Shown here: in pieces, positions 33,296 through 43,493 of the stretch
How positions within the stretch are numbered: position 1 is the stretch's first letter
How the letters are laid out: every line of letters starts with the position of its first letter
Origin: Mycoplasma zalophidermidis
GTDB lineage: Bacteria > Bacillota_I > Bacilli_A > Mycoplasmatales > Metamycoplasmataceae
Direction: 5' to 3'
Length of the DNA: 64,000 nucleotides
NCBI RefSeq assembly: GCF_018913985.1
Contig: NZ_JAHMHK010000002.1
Location: 1 to 64,000 of the forward strand
The notes under the pieces: generated by a model
The model's database searches: none
The model's input: only the letters and a program-made list of their open reading frames with translations
What the model was told of the DNA's origin: nothing
Made by a program: the position numbers and the translations under genes

Positions 33296-33317
33296 GTAAG
33301 TTCCGCGCTTTTTTTAA
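33279..33317 (+). terminator. Terminator of recA
   Basis: AAAAAGCGC and GCGCTTTTTTT form a stem around the recA stop codon, followed by T-rich sequence. Confidence 0.65.
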
Positions 33318-33341
33318 AAATATTTGTTTATAAATTATTAA

Positions 33342-33563
33342 TTATTTCTTAGACAAACTATCAACAATCATTAAGATGCCTGAAATCAAGTTGACAAATA
33401 ATAAGCTAATTATACCCCACACTAAAATTTCATCACTATCATTTGAGTCAAGTTTCTTAAGAGCAAGAATTCCTAGCACAAGTGGAAAAATTAATCAGAA
33501 TCCAAATATTATACTGATTATTAAAAAAACTTTGGTTATAGTTTTAAGTGTTTGATCTTTCAT
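33342..33563 (-). CDS. 73-aa two-pass membrane protein
   Basis: A small hydrophobic protein with two membrane segments: about residues 10-34 (KVFLIISIIFGFWLIFPLVL, Trp by TGA) and about 47-69 (LVWGIISLLFVNLISGILMI), joined by a loop LKKLDSNDSDE. The ATG at 33563 follows AAAGG. It is convergent with recA. Similar short two-pass proteins are common in mycoplasmas; no function is known to me. Confidence 0.65.
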
Positions 33564-33670
33564 TTTTGTGCCTTTCATAGATATTAAGCAGTATAAGTAT
33601 AGCATACTAGTAAAGTTTTTTTGCTGAATGAGTATATTGAATCGTAACTCACAAAGATTTCTTTGCCAAA

Positions 33671-33679
33671 TGTGATAAT
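33671..33679 (+). promoter_or_regulatory. Extended -10 promoter for the ymdB-like gene
   Basis: TGTGATAAT is a TGn-extended -10 element about 30 bases before the ATG at 33708; TTGCCA at 33664 is too close to be a normal -35. Confidence 0.5.
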
Positions 33680-33707
33680 ATTTATTCTAGTAGATAAGAA
33701 GGTATCA

Positions 33708-34538
33708 ATGCCAAATAAAAAAATTAATTTATTGTTCATTGGAGATATATTCGGACAACCCGGTATCGACACAGTAGCGAAACATATAGAATACATAAAA
33801 GAAAAATATAAAATTGATGTTATCGTTGCGCAATGTGAAAACGTAACTAATCGCAAGGGATTTGTTAAAAGCGATTATGAACAACTAAAGCGTTGTGGCG
33901 TAGATGTATGCACGCTCGGAAATCACGTTTGAGCTCAAGATGGAATTTTTGAAATCATTAATAATAATGATGTTGTTAGACCACTAAATATTCCTAACTC
34001 TTATGCTGGACACGGAACTACAATTATTAAATTAAAAAACGATACAAATTTAAGAGTAACCTCTTTGATGGGTATTACATTCAACAAATTATTAAATCCT
34101 TGAAAACACGAATTCGCAGACAATTTTTTCGATGCTATTGATAATGTCATTCAATACGGCGAAAAAACAGATTTTCACTTCATTGATTTTCATGGTGAAA
34201 CAACCAGTGAAAAAGCAGTGTTAGGTCTCTATTTGGATGGTAAAGTTGATGCATTATGTGGAACCCATACTCATGTACAAACAAATGATGCAAGAGTTTT
34301 AGAAAAAGGAACTTGTTTTATAACAGATGCTGGTATGGTTGGTCCATATAATTGTGCAATTGGCGCTAATTTTGAAGAAGTATATCAACATATGCGTTAT
34401 GGTGCATTTAGTAAATTCCAAGTTTCAAAAAATTGTTGTCAATTTAATGCTGTTGTTATGGAATTAAACACAATAAACAAAAAAAATAACAAGATTAAAA
34501 CAATCACTATATTACCCCAAAATAATCGAAAATATTAA
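33708..34538 (+). CDS. ymdB: YmdB-type metallophosphoesterase (2',3'-cyclic nucleotide phosphodiesterase family)
   Basis: This 276-aa calcineurin-like phosphoesterase carries the metal ligands in family order: GDIFG at the N-terminus, CENVTN, LGNHVW (Trp by TGA), IDFHGETTSEK and GTHTHVQTNDA. The Bacillus homologue is a phosphodiesterase acting on cyclic nucleotides and affecting RNA turnover and cell fate, and mycoplasma homologues have the same fold. The chosen ATG follows AAGAAGG; an in-frame ATG 15 codons upstream lacks an SD. It is monocistronic. Confidence 0.9.
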
Positions 34539-34568
34539 TATAGCATTGAATTAAAATGCTATATTTCT
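34536..34568 (+). terminator. Terminator of the ymdB-like gene
   Basis: AATATAGCAT and ATGCTATATT form a perfect 10-bp stem around a 9-base loop, followed by a T-rich run, immediately after the stop at 34538. Confidence 0.75.
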
Positions 34569-34770
34569 TTTTTCATTCAAAAATGAGTATATTCGTAAAA
34601 AAACACCACCAGTAATTGATTAGTAAATTTTAAATTTATTCTAGAAAATTTAAAGAAGATCTATCAATATAAAAATACGTAAAAATAAAGAAAACAGCAT
34701 TTTAAGAGATAAAGTTTTGCTGTCACCTTAGGTTCCTATTAATTAAAATATTTAGTATTGTTATTTGTTG

Positions 34771-34776
34771 TATAAT
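34771..34776 (+). promoter_or_regulatory. TATAAT box upstream of the doubtful small frame
   Basis: A perfect -10 hexamer preceded by TG lies about 45 bases before the ATG at 34820. A transcript probably starts near 34783. Confidence 0.4.
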
Positions 34777-34819
34777 TAGCCAAACATACTTATAAAACTT
34801 GCATTGTTTGACAGAACAA

Positions 34820-35005
34820 ATGACACAATTTTTTGTTTTAGGATTTGAATTAAGTAAATACGAAATTACTACAAAAAATTATGATTTAAAACAAAATTTC
34901 ATAATGACTATTTTAGAGAAATACAATAACAACTTACAAAATAATGTTGAACCATTAATAACAAAAAAATCTGTATATATTAAATATTCGTGATGGAATA
35001 ATTAA
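34820..35005 (+). CDS. Doubtful 61-aa protein or gene remnant
   Basis: The frame reads MTQFFVLGFELSKYEITTKN and ends KYSWWNN, with the first of the two Trp codons TGA. It has a TATAAT upstream but no SD site. A TTG seven codons upstream is in frame. I recognise no family; it may be a remnant or non-coding. Confidence 0.25.
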
Positions 35006-35053
35006 TGATAACAAAATCTAAAATTAACGTATATTCTGAATTATATGTTTGGT

Positions 35054-35059
35054 TATAAT
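35054..35059 (+). promoter_or_regulatory. -10 box for the lipoprotein gene
   Basis: TATAAT lies 50 bases before the ATG at 35110, predicting a leader of about 45 bases containing GAAAGGA. Confidence 0.5.
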
Positions 35060-35109
35060 TAAAATGTTATTAAAAACAAATCATAATTATGTTATGTGAA
35101 AGGAATGAG

Positions 35110-36042
35110 ATGAAACCAAAGTTATATATTATTTCAGGAGTTGCATCCATTATTACTCCTAGTGTAACATTATTATCTGCGTCTTGCAGCACAAATCCAA
35201 GGGGGAAATTCGCAAATAATTCTATTGTAGATAAAAAAACTAGGAAAAGTATTGAACAATTATTGGACGGAGCGGTCGAATCTTTAATTGACAATTTTAC
35301 CGAAGATGATGTTAGAAGATTAAATGCGGACGGAAAATATTTTGAAACACTTTTTTCAAAAGAAGAACAATTGGCAAATTTATTTCTTGCTAAAATCGCA
35401 TTAATAGATAAAAAAATATTAAAAAACGAAAAAATTTTTAATGGGATAAAGCAGGTTGTTATAGACGCAATAGAGGATTTTGCTAACCTTGCGAAAGATA
35501 ATAAGTATTTATCCAAGATTATGAAGGATTTTGAAACTTTAATTAACCTTGATAGTGTGCAACAATTTATACAAATTTTAATTAAAACAACGTTACATAA
35601 AATTGGAGATTTGCAACAACTGAATAATATCGGTTCCCAAGAAATACAAGATAAATTAAAAGACTTAAGTGACGACTTTCAAAAAATCTCATCTCTAAAT
35701 CAACAAGAAGAAGTAATTGAAATAAACAAAAAAATTGCCGAATGGATTACTAAAACTTTTAAAAACATTCTTAGTACAATAAAAATGGTTTTTGAACATA
35801 TTCAACAAAAAGAATTGGACGAAATCATACATGATAAAAATAAATTAGACCAAATCAATAAAGAGTACAGAACTATTTTTAATTTTTTAGATGATATAAA
35901 TCAAGTGTTTGACAAATCGTTCAATGAATTTGTTTCTTATCTTGATAGAAACAAAAATAAGAAACAAATTAAAATAGATGAAATGGAAAAATTCTTTGAA
36001 TTTGTTTATCTGAACATTAATATACAAATGTTAAAACAATAA
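35110..36042 (+). CDS. Prolipoprotein (310 aa), helical
   Basis: A lysine-containing start (KPKLYIISGVASIITPSVTL) and the lipobox LSASC, with Cys at about residue 28, mark a lipoprotein cleaved by signal peptidase II and anchored on the cell surface. The mature part is Lys/Asp/Ile/Asn-rich and predicted mostly helical; no enzymatic motif or repeat is seen. I start at the ATG at 35110 after GAAAGGA; an in-frame ATG seven codons upstream (LCERNE) would spoil the signal peptide. Function is unknown. Confidence 0.85.
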   Translation: MKPKLYIISGVASIITPSVTLLSASCSTNPRGKFANNSIVDKKTRKSIEQLLDGAVESLIDNFTEDDVRRLNADGKYFETLFSKEEQLANLFLAKIALIDKKILKNEKIFNGIKQVVIDAIEDFANLAKDNKYLSKIMKDFETLINLDSVQQFIQILIKTTLHKIGDLQQLNNIGSQEIQDKLKDLSDDFQKISSLNQQEEVIEINKKIAEWITKTFKNILSTIKMVFEHIQQKELDEIIHDKNKLDQINKEYRTIFNFLDDINQVFDKSFNEFVSYLDRNKNKKQIKIDEMEKFFEFVYLNINIQMLKQ

Positions 36043-36180
36043 AATGTCTATAAAATCTTGTTCTATTTTATATACCAAATTACAATTTAGATTTCAGTTA
36101 GACATAATTTTGCAAAATCAAGATTACTGCTTTTATCTAGTTTATATAAAGTTATTATCGTATGTGTCAGTAAAACATAT

Positions 36181-36216
36181 AAAAACATCAAGTGTTTTAG
36201 TATAGCACTTGATGTT
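36181..36216 (-). terminator. Terminator of the glyS-dnaG-rpoD-nif3-dUTPase operon
   Basis: AAACATCAAGTG and CACTTGATGTTT form a perfect 12-bp stem with an 11-base loop, followed by a T-rich run on the minus strand, 30 bases past the stop at 36246. It can also serve the convergent lipoprotein gene. Confidence 0.75.
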
Positions 36217-36245
36217 TAATTAAGTAATAAGGCTAATGAATGATT

Positions 36246-36737
36246 TTAATAATGATTTTTGATACGGTCGAAATTTTTCTTGTTTTTAACTTCATATCAT
36301 TTAAAAATTTCTTCGTCGGTATAGTCAAGCAATTTCGCACATCCAAGTGATAAACTTAACAATTCACTGATTATATCTGCGTTTACTTTACCTTTAGCAT
36401 CGCTAGCAATTTTAAATATTTCTAGGATTTGATCTGTAGGAAATTTTGAAACAAGTTTAGGTTGAATAATAGGATTTACATTCAATTTATATGCATACGA
36501 TCCTAGAAAATGTAACACGTCTGCAAATTCTTCTAAAGCGGCTTCCTTATTTACGTTTTTATGTTTTTTTCAATATTTAAAACATTGAACTTCATTAGCA
36601 AATTCTGCAAATTCAACTAAAACTGCTAACAGTCATTTAGCTTCTCATTCCTCTGGTTGAACATTTCCAAGATCTTCACGAGAGCTAATTGCATCGTCTA
36701 ATGTTTTTTGCATTTCAAATATATTTGTGAAATCCAT
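36246..36737 (-). CDS. dUTPase, dimeric all-alpha (MazG-like) type
   Basis: This 163-aa protein fits the dUTPase_2 family, all-alpha enzymes that hydrolyse dUTP to dUMP and keep uracil out of DNA. The metal-binding helices are visible: WLLAVLVEFAEFANEVQCFK (ExxxxANE pattern), then KYWKKHKNVNKEAALEEFAD and DVLHFLGS. One Trp near the C-terminus is TGA. SD is GGAG, nine bases after the Nif3-like gene. Another MazG-like NTP pyrophosphatase specificity is possible but the FKYW and DVLHF motifs favour dUTPase. Confidence 0.8.
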
Positions 36738-36746
36738 TCTTTTCTC

Positions 36747-37514
36747 CTAAATATTTTTGTAAGGTTCGCTAATATAAATTGGCGTAACTTTTATGGTTGT
36801 AAATTTTTGTTGTAATTGTTGTGTTATATCGCTTACAAAGACTTGTTCATCTAAGTGTGATAATTCCAAAATATCTATATTATGTTCTTTATATAATATT
36901 CATTCATTTCATTTAATATCACTAACTAATATTAAATCTATTCCTTTATTATTTAATTCATGAGCTAGCACAGCTGGGCCCGAACCAGATAAAATAGCAA
37001 TTTTTTTGTATTTTTTGTTTAAATCTGACACGTTAGTTCTGAAATTAAATAATTTCAAATTGTTCTTTAATCTATTAGTAAGTTCATTAATAGATAAATC
37101 TGCATTAAGAACACATGGATATGTTTCGTGATAGTCAATATGGTCATTAAAACCTAATCTAAAACCTATTTGATGTGATGTACCCAACACATTATTATCA
37201 TAATTAGTGTGAAAGGCGAGTACATTTATACGATGTTTTTTTATAATTTCAAGCATTGACTTTTTATAGGGCGCTGCCAAAAATTCTTCATTTCATGTCG
37301 GCATAAATTTAAATGGGTGGTGAACTAGAATTAAATTCGAATTAGTTTCTAAAGCTTTATTTAAAACTGCGGTTGTTAAATCAATTGCGACAACAACGCC
37401 AGTTATTTTTTCACTTAAATTAAACTTAACGCTAAATCCTGATGGATCTCAAATTTCCGCTGCTTCCAATGGGTAGTTATTAAGTAAATATTGAGTAATT
37501 TTTCTTAATTGCAT
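36747..37514 (-). CDS. Nif3-like dinuclear metal-binding protein
   Basis: This 255-aa protein belongs to the Nif3/YbgI/YqfO family, toroidal hexamers with two metals whose function is debated (GTP cyclohydrolase 1 type 2 activity was proposed for one member). The family motif LILVHHPFKF lies in the N-terminal third. The middle has INVLAFHTNYDN and a Gly-rich AILSGSG, and the C-terminal metal-binding region is near LELSHLDEQ. The start overlaps the rpoD stop. This position beside rpoD is also seen in Gram-positive bacteria. Confidence 0.85.
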
Positions 37515-39013
37515 TATTTAAAGAAATCCTTCAAATGTCTGCCTTTACGAGTTGAATTCTTTAGTTTACGTAAAATTTTATTTTCAATTTGGCGAATACG
37601 TTCTTTAGAAACACCACGTTCTTTTGCTAATTCTTCAAGAGGTGTTATTTGATATTTTTCGCCATTTTCATCAGCCCCAACACCATATCGTTTACAAATT
37701 AAAACGTATTCGTCGCGGTCAAGGGTATCTGTTAAAATTTCATTTAAAACATCGACTAATTCTTCTTGTGAAGCAAAATCAGTAGGACTAACAACACTTT
37801 CATCTTTTACGAAGTCTGAAAATGCTGAATCATTTTCTTTTCCGATTTGTTTATCCAATGAAATAGGATCAATGTTTATTTTACGAATATATCTAACTTT
37901 TTCAGCTGTATATCCATTACCAAATTTTTCTGCTATTTCTTCATCGGTTGGTTCCGTTCCGTTTTCTTGGTGTAGTTCACGTTCAATTTTGGTTATTTTG
38001 TTAATTGTTTCAACCATGTGAACCGGCACCCGAATAGTACGTGCCTGATCAGCAACAGCGCGTGTAATAGCTTGACGAATTCATCAAGTTGCATATGTTG
38101 AAAACTTGAACCCCTTCGAAACATTGTATTTTTGCACTGCTTTAACTATTCCGGAGTTGCCTTCCGAAATAAGGTCAATAAAGCTTAATCCACGGTTTTT
38201 GTATTTTTTAGCATTATTAATAACAAGACGTAAATTACGCTTAATTAGTTTATCGCGTGCACGTTTGCCTTTAAATCCACCTTTTTCCATTTCACGAGCA
38301 AGAGCCTCCTCTTCCTCTTTGTTCAACAATTTCCCGTATTTACCGATTCAACGCATGTATCATTTAACAATATCATTCGTTTCGGTTAGTTTATTACGCA
38401 AATCATGAGCAGAAATATTATCTTCCTCTTTAGATAAATCAATTTCTTCATCTTCGAAAGTTTCGATTTCTAAATCGTCGTCAGTTATGTCTTTAGATTT
38501 TTTTCTGGCGTCTTTTTTGGCATTTTTACGATTTTTCTTTTCGACTATCTCTTCTTCTTCCTCTTCAGCATAGCTAGAATCATCGGAGTATTCATAATCG
38601 TCATCGTAAGTGAATTCTTGAGTGTATTCATCATCAAATTCATCAATATCGATTGCTCCATCAAGCTCATTATCATGTCCAAAATCTTCTTCTTCAACAA
38701 GTATACGCTTTTTAAATGTGTCTTCTTCGTTGACTATTTCTTCCACTTCTTCATCAGTGATATCTTCCATTTCATCGGTGATGTCTGATTCTCCAACTTC
38801 TAAATCATCTCCCTCATCAACTTCATCTGAAATTAGATTCATTTCATGAAGATTTTCTAACATTTCGTCCATTTGTTCGTCAGGTATCTCTACTTTGATT
38901 TGGTCTAAATATTCAAAAATATCAGCTTGAGATAACTTTTCGCGATTTTGTTTTTTGGCATGCTTTTGCACTAATTTAATTACTGCTTCCAGTTCTTTGT
39001 TCATTGTCGCCAT
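37514..39013 (-). CDS. rpoD: RNA polymerase primary sigma factor with long acidic N-terminal region
   Basis: This 499-aa housekeeping sigma-70 factor directs RNA polymerase to TATAAT promoters. Region 1.2 is near residues 213-235 ([17 protein letters not shown]) and region 2 near 255-320 ([20 protein letters not shown], then FSTYATWWIRQAI for -10 melting, both Trp TGA). Region 4 is at the C-terminus ([20 protein letters not shown]). Residues about 60-210 form an exceptionally acidic stretch with runs of Glu and Asp, followed by a Lys/Arg patch ([16 protein letters not shown]). The ATG overlaps the dnaG stop and follows AGGAGG. Confidence 0.95.
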
Positions 39014-40914
39014 TATTTTTTCCTCCTATTTATTCTTAGCATGTTTTGAGTCATTTGCTCAAACATTGCTGGGTTTGAGGCAATAAGCCTACTGGTTTTG
39101 GGGTCTTGTACGAACGCAATATATTTATCATCGTTTTCTTTTAATGCGTTTTCGTAAATCATTTCAAAATTCATTGATAACTTTTCTTTATCTCCGAGAT
39201 AATTTTTGAAATCTTGTTTTACTGCTTCAAATTCAGATTTTAATTCTCCGTTATTAGTTATCATTTCTTCAATTCATTTTTTATTAGATTGAGTTAATTC
39301 ACCATTTTCTAGAATGTTTTGTATTTGCTCTTTATAGTCATCAAAAACATTGAAATTCATCTGATCTTCTTTATTTTTTTCTAAATAAAACTTAATTAGG
39401 TCAGGGAAATCAAGAATTAAATAAAATAGTCTATCAATCCAGCTTAATGTGGGTAATTTGTGTTTTTTAACAATGTTAACAGGTGATGAAATTCCATTGT
39501 GAGGAATTAGATTAATATCATATGGGTCCTCAGGCAAATCCGGTACATAATCAGGAACTTGGTACATATTCATGAATGTTGCTGTATCTATTTGCGAATT
39601 ATTTAAATAAGAATCACCAGGTATTGAATATTCATTAGATTCCTGCAAATTACCTTTGAAAATAATTTTATATTTAAAGTCATTGTAAATTTTTTCAGAA
39701 TAGAAATCTCTTACGTTTGACTCTGAATATTCAATATATTTCGAAAAATAAGATACAAAATTTTGAATATTATTAAGTCTATTATCACCACCGGCGATTA
39801 ATAAAAATTGATTTTTACCATTTTCATAAATATAATCTAACGAATCTACTGAATCATTGATAAGGTTATTTAAATATTCGGAACCATATTTTTTGAGTAT
39901 TTCATCAGGATCGAGTCTGGTTTTGTTTTTAACTACTTTCGCGTGAATATTTTTAGATAGTAAATAAGATAATGATTTTAGGGTTGCGTGTTGTCCGGCA
40001 TTATCGCCATCTAAAAACATAATTATAGTTTTATTATTCAATAATTTGAAGTGCTTGTGAGTTAAAGCTGTACCCATCAAAGCAACCGCATTAATAATGC
40101 CTGCTTTATGTAGAGCGATTACATCGAAGAAACCTTCTGTAATTATTAATTCTTTTGTTTCAAGAAAATCTTTAGCTTTATAGAAATTGTAAAGAAGTTC
40201 AGATTTTTGAAATAAATGAGACTCAACACTGTTTATATATTTTGGTTTAACGTCTTTGTCTAAAGTACGGGCACTAAATCCAACAATTTTTCCATCATCA
40301 TTTCTGATACCAAACGTAACGCGATTGTTAAATGATGGTTGCAATGATTCTGGATTAATTAAACCTGCTTTAGCAAATAATGTTGGATTTTGTTTGATTT
40401 CGCCAGCAAAGAATTCCAAAAAGTTTTCTTTAGAAGCAAAACCAATATCAAAATTCCTTAAAAGATCGTTTGATAAATCCCTTGAGTTATAAAAACTGTT
40501 TAATGTAGTATTTTTAAGTCTAGTAAATTCCAGCTTAAAGAATGAATTGACCTTATCTAAAAGATCTAAAACTTCTAAATCAGATTGTGAATATTTCGAG
40601 GGTTTTTGATAAAAAATATGTGAATCATAATTAATGCTTGCTTCATCGGCTAGCAGTTTCAAGGTATCGGGATAAGTAAGTTTTTTAAATTTCATCAAAA
40701 ATGAAATCAAATTTCCGCCAATGCCACAAACAAAACATTTAAACAATTGTTTAGTTTCACTAACATGCATCGAAGGGTTAGAATCATCATGGAAAGGGCA
40801 TAAACAAACAAAACTTTGACCTGATTTAGACAAAGCAATATATTTATTTATTACCTCAACAATGTCGTAGCGTGATAATATTTCGTCTTGTAATTGCTTA
40901 AAATTTGTATTCAT
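39013..40914 (-). CDS. dnaG: DNA primase
   Basis: DnaG (633 aa) makes RNA primers at the replication fork. The N-terminal zinc domain has C39, H42, C60 and C63 (CPFHDDSNPS, KCFVCG). The RNA polymerase and TOPRIM core follows with ITEGFFDVIALHKAG and MFLDGDNAGQHATL. A TGA Trp (KKWIEEM) joins the core to the last ~85 residues, so the segment at 39013-39264 is the helicase-interaction end and not a separate gene. It starts 2 bases after the glyS stop. Confidence 0.95.
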
Positions 40915-40916
40915 AT

Positions 40917-42275
40917 TTAAATGTGATTAATTAATTCGCTAATTTTTACTCTTTTTTGCTCCATGGTGTCTCTGTCGCGAATAGTAACAGATTCATCTTC
41001 TAAAGTATCGAAATCAATAGTTACACATTTTGGTGTGCCAATTGCGTCTTGTCTACGGTATCTTTTACCTATAGAAGCAGTTTCATCGTAAACAACACTA
41101 ATGCCTTTTTCTAGAAGCAGTTCGTAAATTTCAGTTGCCTTATCATTCAATTTTTTAACTAACGGCAAAACAGCAACTTTGTATGGAGCTAGTTCTTTAG
41201 AAAAATGCATAACAATTCTTTTTTCGTTTTCCAAATCTTCTTCGTCATATGCTTCAATTAAAATTGCAAACATAAGTCTATCTAGACCCATAGATGGTTC
41301 AATTACGTAGGGGATATATTTTTCATTAGTGGTTGGTTCTAAATATTCCAAACTTTCGCCAGTAGCATTTTGGTGGGCGGTTAAGTCATAATTTGTACGG
41401 TTAGCAATACCTAATAACTCACCTCAACCAAATGGAAATAAATATTCAATATCGCTGGTTGCTGATGAATAATGTGACAATTCTTTAGGGTCATGAGCTC
41501 TTAATCTTGTATTTTGCTCACTTAATCCTAATTTTCTAATAAATTTAATCGATTTATTGATGTAATAATCAAAAATCTCGTCAGCTTGTGAGGGGTGACA
41601 AAAAACTTCTAATTCCATTTGTTCAAATTCTCTAGTACGGAAAATGAAATTACCTGGTGTAACCTCATTTCTGAAACTTTTACCAACTTGACCAATTCCC
41701 ATTGGCATTTTTGCTCTCATTGAACGTTGGACATTCTTAAAATTAACCATAATACCTTGAGTAGTTTCGGGACGAAGATAAATCTTGCTTTTTGTTTCTT
41801 CTGTAACACCTTGTTTTGTTTCGAACATCAAATTAAATTTTCTGATGTCGCTTCATTCGCATTTATCGCCTTCATATTTGGTAACGTTTTTAACTAAAAA
41901 TTCTTTCATTTCGTCGAAACTCAATGTTTCAGCAACTATATTAGGATTAAATTCTTCAATTAATTTATCGGCTCTATATCTTTTACCATTTACTTTATTT
42001 TCAATTAAGGGATCATTAAAATTGACAACATGGCCCGAAGTTACTCAAACCTGCGGATTCATCAAAATCTTTGAATCTAATAAATAATTATTTTTTTCGC
42101 TTTGAACAAAATATTGTTTTCATACTACTTCAATATTATCTTTTAATGTAGCTCCCAACGGACCATAGTCTCATGTATTTGCTAATCCGCCATAAATTTC
42201 ACTTCCTTGAAAAACAAAACCAGAGGCTTTAAGATGGTTAATTAGAGTAGTTATGTTTTTGTCTTTGTTTAACAT
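40917..42275 (-). CDS. glyS: Glycyl-tRNA synthetase, dimeric class II type
   Basis: GlyRS (452 aa) charges tRNA-Gly. It is the alpha2 form related to archaeal/eukaryotic and Gram-positive enzymes. It reads [20 protein letters not shown], motif 2 [34 protein letters not shown] (motif 3) and the anticodon-binding domain [13 protein letters not shown] through [20 protein letters not shown]. Several Trp codons are TGA. SD is GAGGAA. It is the first gene of the operon leading to dnaG, rpoD, nif3 and dUTPase. Confidence 0.95.
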
Positions 42276-42306
42276 ATTTATTTCCTCATTTCATATCATA
42301 AAATTT

Positions 42307-42333
42307 ATTCATTGACTATTTAAATCAATGAAT
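42307..42333 (-). repeat. 9-bp hairpin upstream of glyS
   Basis: ATTCATTGA and TCAATGAAT are perfect inverted arms with a 9-base loop in the 75-base gap between the tail-anchored protein gene and glyS. It may be a weak terminator of the upstream gene or a leader element; the T-run is poor. No T-box motif is visible. Confidence 0.4.
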
Positions 42334-42350
42334 TAAAATTTGACAATTAT

Positions 42351-43238
42351 TTAAAATAAAGCTGTCTTTGTAATGATTTCGAATAATCTTAATCCAATTA
42401 CTACAACGAATGCTAAAAGAATAATTATTGCAATCACTAACAATGTTGTCGCAAATTTGTTTTTCGCTGGTAAATTGTATTTAGTTGCTTTAATTTCTTG
42501 CTCGTAAGGAATTAGTAATTCTTCTGTTTCATAAATGTCAACTTTTGATTCTAGGTTTTCTTGCTCAACTATTACATCGTCATTTGACATTTTTTCGTAT
42601 TCGCTGCTTGCATCAACAACTTCAACATTAATTGGTTCAGATGTTTGTTGATCTGAGACTGATGCCGGTTCGACTTTTTCGGTTTCAACTTTTTCAGTTG
42701 CCACAACTAGTTCGGGTTCTTGCGCTGGTTCAAAATTTTCTTTTTGAGGTGCAACGACTAAATCTTGAGCTGTTGTATTTGAAGTTATAACCGCATATTT
42801 GTATTCATTTTTTGGTACAAAAATAATAAATTTATCATCTAACAATACATTTGATGTTTCTCAAGCTATAGAAACATTTTCACTAGAATTTTCAGGTTTG
42901 TAAAACGCTTGATTATCAGTGGTATCCTTAGCGGTATAGTCAATACATAGTTTTGATAAAAGTTGTTTAAACTCTACATTTAATTCTTCATGTACTTTAA
43001 TTGTTTCCTTAACATGTATGTATGCCTTAATTGTTACCAAATCTTGTAACAAATCATCTATGTCATCAAAATTATGTTTTACACGAAAGTAGTCAGTTTG
43101 ACTAACTTGTTGATGAGTTATTATTGCGTTGATGGTTTTTACCTTTTCAACATATTTTTTTAATGAATTAATTAGTTCATCTTGATCTAAATTGACATAG
43201 TATTCTAAGTCAATAATTTTTTTATTTGCTTGATTCAT
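42351..43238 (-). CDS. Tail-anchored hypothetical protein (295 aa)
   Basis: The first ~125 residues are helical and charged. A middle region rich in Glu, Val, Pro and Ser (about 170-245, for example KVETEKVEPASVSDQQ) looks disordered. One hydrophobic segment near the C-terminus (TTLLVIAIIILLAFVVVIGL, about 265-287) would leave a few residues outside. There is no signal peptide, so the body is probably cytoplasmic. SD is AAAGGA and a minus-strand TATAAT lies at 43329-43334. I recognise no family. Confidence 0.75.
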
Positions 43239-43328
43239 AATATTTCCTTTACTAATTTTAATTCAACTACAACGGGTATGCAATTCGCATTTTTACAACC
43301 AAAAACCCATATAATAATTGATATTAGA

Positions 43329-43334
43329 ATTATA
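43329..43334 (-). promoter_or_regulatory. -10 box for the tail-anchored protein gene
   Basis: TATAAT on the minus strand lies about 91 bases before the ATG at 43238, within the divergent intergenic region. Confidence 0.4.
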
Positions 43335-43481
43335 TACTAAATATATAAATATCAATAATCTTTGTTATAATGCGAATTATATTGAATTTAAGAGCGATTC
43401 GAAAAAAATCATAACGGCAGATTTTTTTTAAAAAAAATATGCGTTTATTTTATTATTTTGCAGTAAATTTAAATATTAATT

Positions 43482-43487
43482 TATAAT
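43482..43487 (+). promoter_or_regulatory. -10 box giving a probably leaderless transcript
   Basis: TATAAT ends 6 bases before the ATG at 43494, so a normal start site would fall on or next to the A of the start codon. No SD can fit. A second promoter further upstream cannot be excluded. Confidence 0.5.
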
Positions 43488-43493
43488 TGTAAT

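Larger units (their letters stand above)
34539..35109. other. Intergenic region upstream of the lipoprotein gene
   Basis: This holds the preceding terminator, two TATAAT boxes (34771 and 35054), one doubtful 61-codon frame and an imperfect inverted repeat around CCAAACATA (about 34781 and 35044). Nothing else is recognised. Confidence 0.45.

Noticed and set aside
39013-39264. A separate 83-aa gene between dnaG and rpoD
   Set aside because: It is in frame with dnaG and is joined to it by a TGA Trp codon, so it is the primase C-terminus.
42276-42350. T-box riboswitch in front of glyS
   Set aside because: The conserved T-box sequence is missing and the gap is too short; only a plain 9-bp hairpin is seen.
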